Shown in pieces: positions 62,937 to 64,000 of a stretch of DNA of 64,000 bases. Source of the stretch: Demequina litorisediminis (GTDB lineage: Bacteria > Actinomycetota > Actinomycetes > Actinomycetales > Demequinaceae); NCBI RefSeq assembly GCF_030161615.1, contig NZ_BSUN01000001.1:1302001-1366000 (forward strand), read 5' to 3'. How positions within the stretch are numbered: the first letter of the stretch is position 1; the number at the start of each line of letters is the position of its first letter. The position numbers were made by a program, and so were the translations under genes. The notes below the pieces were generated by a model that did not search any database, was not told where the DNA came from, and was given only the letters and a program-made list of their open reading frames with translations.

Positions 62937-63100
62937 GCGCCTCCTCGATGGTGGGGTCCTGGATGGGCAGGCTGGGTCGAGACCCAGGGAAAGACCCATT
63001 CGAACAGGACCATGACGATCGCTGCGATCACCACGATCAGCAACAGGATCTTGAGCCACGCCGCACCGGGCATGCGGCTCCACAGCCAAGTCGAGATCAT
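62933..63100 (-). CDS. Small single-pass membrane protein
   Basis: 55 aa after repairing an AGCT site near 62973, which restores the ending VSTQLPIQDPTIEEAP and a stop. One TM helix (ILLLIVVIAAIVMVLFEWVF). Overlaps the sortase and pabA by ATGA on both sides, so all three are co-translated. Unrepaired it appears as part of a false 525-aa fusion. Function unknown. Confidence 0.75.
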
Positions 63101-63886
63101 GAGGGCACCTCCAGGAGTTCCGCGGGAACACCATGGCCCGTGGGGGCCCAGTAGTCGAGTTCGCCGTAAACAACCCAGCGCTCGGCGGCCGAGTACTCGG
63201 GGTGGCACGTGGTGAGCGTGATGAAGCGGCCCGTGGCACCCGCGGACGGGTCGTTCGGCGTGGGGGCGATGACCTCCACCGCCGAGGGGTCCACGATCTC
63301 CCAGTCCGTGACGTGATAGACGGCCCAGATGTCGGCGGTCTGGATCACCAGGTAGTCGCCCTTCTGCAGGCTCATCCACCCTGTTGAACGGCTTACCGTA
63401 GGTGGTCCGGTGACCCGAGAGCGCGAAGTTGCCCGTCTCGCCAGGCAGTGCGGTGTCCGGGTAGTGGCCGATGCCGAGGGGGTCCAGGACGTCGCGGCGG
63501 GTGTCGCCTTCGGAGATGGGACGGACATAGTCGTCGCCCCAGCGAGGCACCATCATGGTCGCGAAGGTCTCCGTGTACGCCGGGTACTCCATGGCGGGCG
63601 GGTCCTCGTCCGTCACCTTGAGGTCGTCGGGGATGGTGTCGGTGGTGGAGGCGGCGATGTCGCCGCCCACCACATCAGCGTCCGCCCACGCGAGTTCTTC
63701 CACAATCTCGCGCTGGGCGCGGTCACCCTGGACGTCGGTGTAGAAGAACCACACCACGTACAGGCCCAGGAGCACGCCGGCGAGGATCAGGAGTTCGCCC
63801 ACCACTCCGAGGACGGTGATGCCACGACGGGGCTTCACGTGCGCGGGCGGGTGGTCCGCGGTCTCGACGTCAGCGGGTGTGCTCAT
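63097..63886 (-). CDS. srtE: Class E sortase
   Basis: About 262 aa. N-terminal TM helix (VGELLILAGVLLGLYVVWFF), catalytic His in ALSGHRTTYGKPF, Cys in TLTTCHPEYSAAER. One AGCT site near 63371 (VDELQKGDYLV). Attaches secreted proteins to the wall. Confidence 0.93.
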
Positions 63887-64000
63887 GGTGGCTCCAGCGT
63901 ACGGGACAAGGCAGGCGCTTCAGAAGGGTCGGCGGACGCGCTCTGGACGGCCTCGTGAGCGTGTCCACGTCCCCTGGGTACGCTAGGGGCAGCACCGCCC

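Noticed and set aside
4194..63886. Widespread programmed ribosomal frameshifting at GAGCCT/AGGCTC
   Set aside because: The breaks hit nearly every gene at one 4-mer on both strands, without shared slippery or stimulatory elements, and identical copies differ from each other. Sequencing error explains this better.

Overview
The window is high-GC (about 70 %) actinobacterial DNA. It carries flagella, C50-type carotenoid genes, an fha/pstP/ftsW/pbpA/pknAB cell-division locus and a class E sortase. This mix points to a motile Micrococcales member of the Demequinaceae/Cellulomonadaceae type; that placement is inference from gene content.

Layout. 1-4000: a lower-GC accessory block with a divergent type II restriction-modification pair (putative endonuclease on -, AluI-like m5C methyltransferase on +) and a 343-aa orphan, lying against a tRNA-Leu(CAG) gene. 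4194-12240: five consecutive chemoreceptor genes on -, three sharing a near-identical 0.85-0.9 kb block. 12417-13055: a VanY-like peptidoglycan hydrolase. 13087-19446: a che operon on - (cheA-cheW-cheB-cheR-cheY-cheX-cheY-unknown). 19558-43558: one large flagellar cluster on - (flagellin, fliD-S-T, flgB-C, fliE-K, flgD-E, flbD, motAB, fliL-R, flhB-A-F, csrA). 43670-44545: sigma factor fliA on -. 44915-48170: flgN-flgK-flgL-fliW on +. 48227-56829: fhaA-fhaB-pstP-ftsW-pbpA-pknA-pknB. 56916-61998: crtE-B-I-Ye-Yf-Eb. 61995-63886: a small HTH gene, pabA/trpG, a small membrane protein and a sortase on -.

The main observation is that about 100 reading-frame breaks in otherwise normal genes fall at places where the intact gene would read AGCT. 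There the window shows AGCCT or AGGCT (one extra base), or less often AGT, ACT or GCT (one base lost). Undoing the change restores a full-length, family-typical protein each time. In three copies of one receptor segment the same AGCT appears intact once and broken in two different ways. The window also encodes a methyltransferase that I recognise as M.AluI-like (AGCT, 5-methylcytosine). The simplest reading is motif-specific base-calling error at a methylated site: the assembly errors mark the methylome, and most 'frameshifts' are not real. Below, 'AGCT site' means such a position, and coordinates of broken genes are for the repaired gene. A few other breaks are homopolymer miscounts.

Regulation. 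Seven copies of a sigma28-type promoter (TNAN-N15-NCCGATGG or -NCCGATAG) precede chemoreceptor, che, flagellin, flgB, flgN and hydrolase genes; FliA is the obvious partner. CsrA and FliW are both encoded, and GGA-in-loop hairpins lie upstream of flagellin and flbD.
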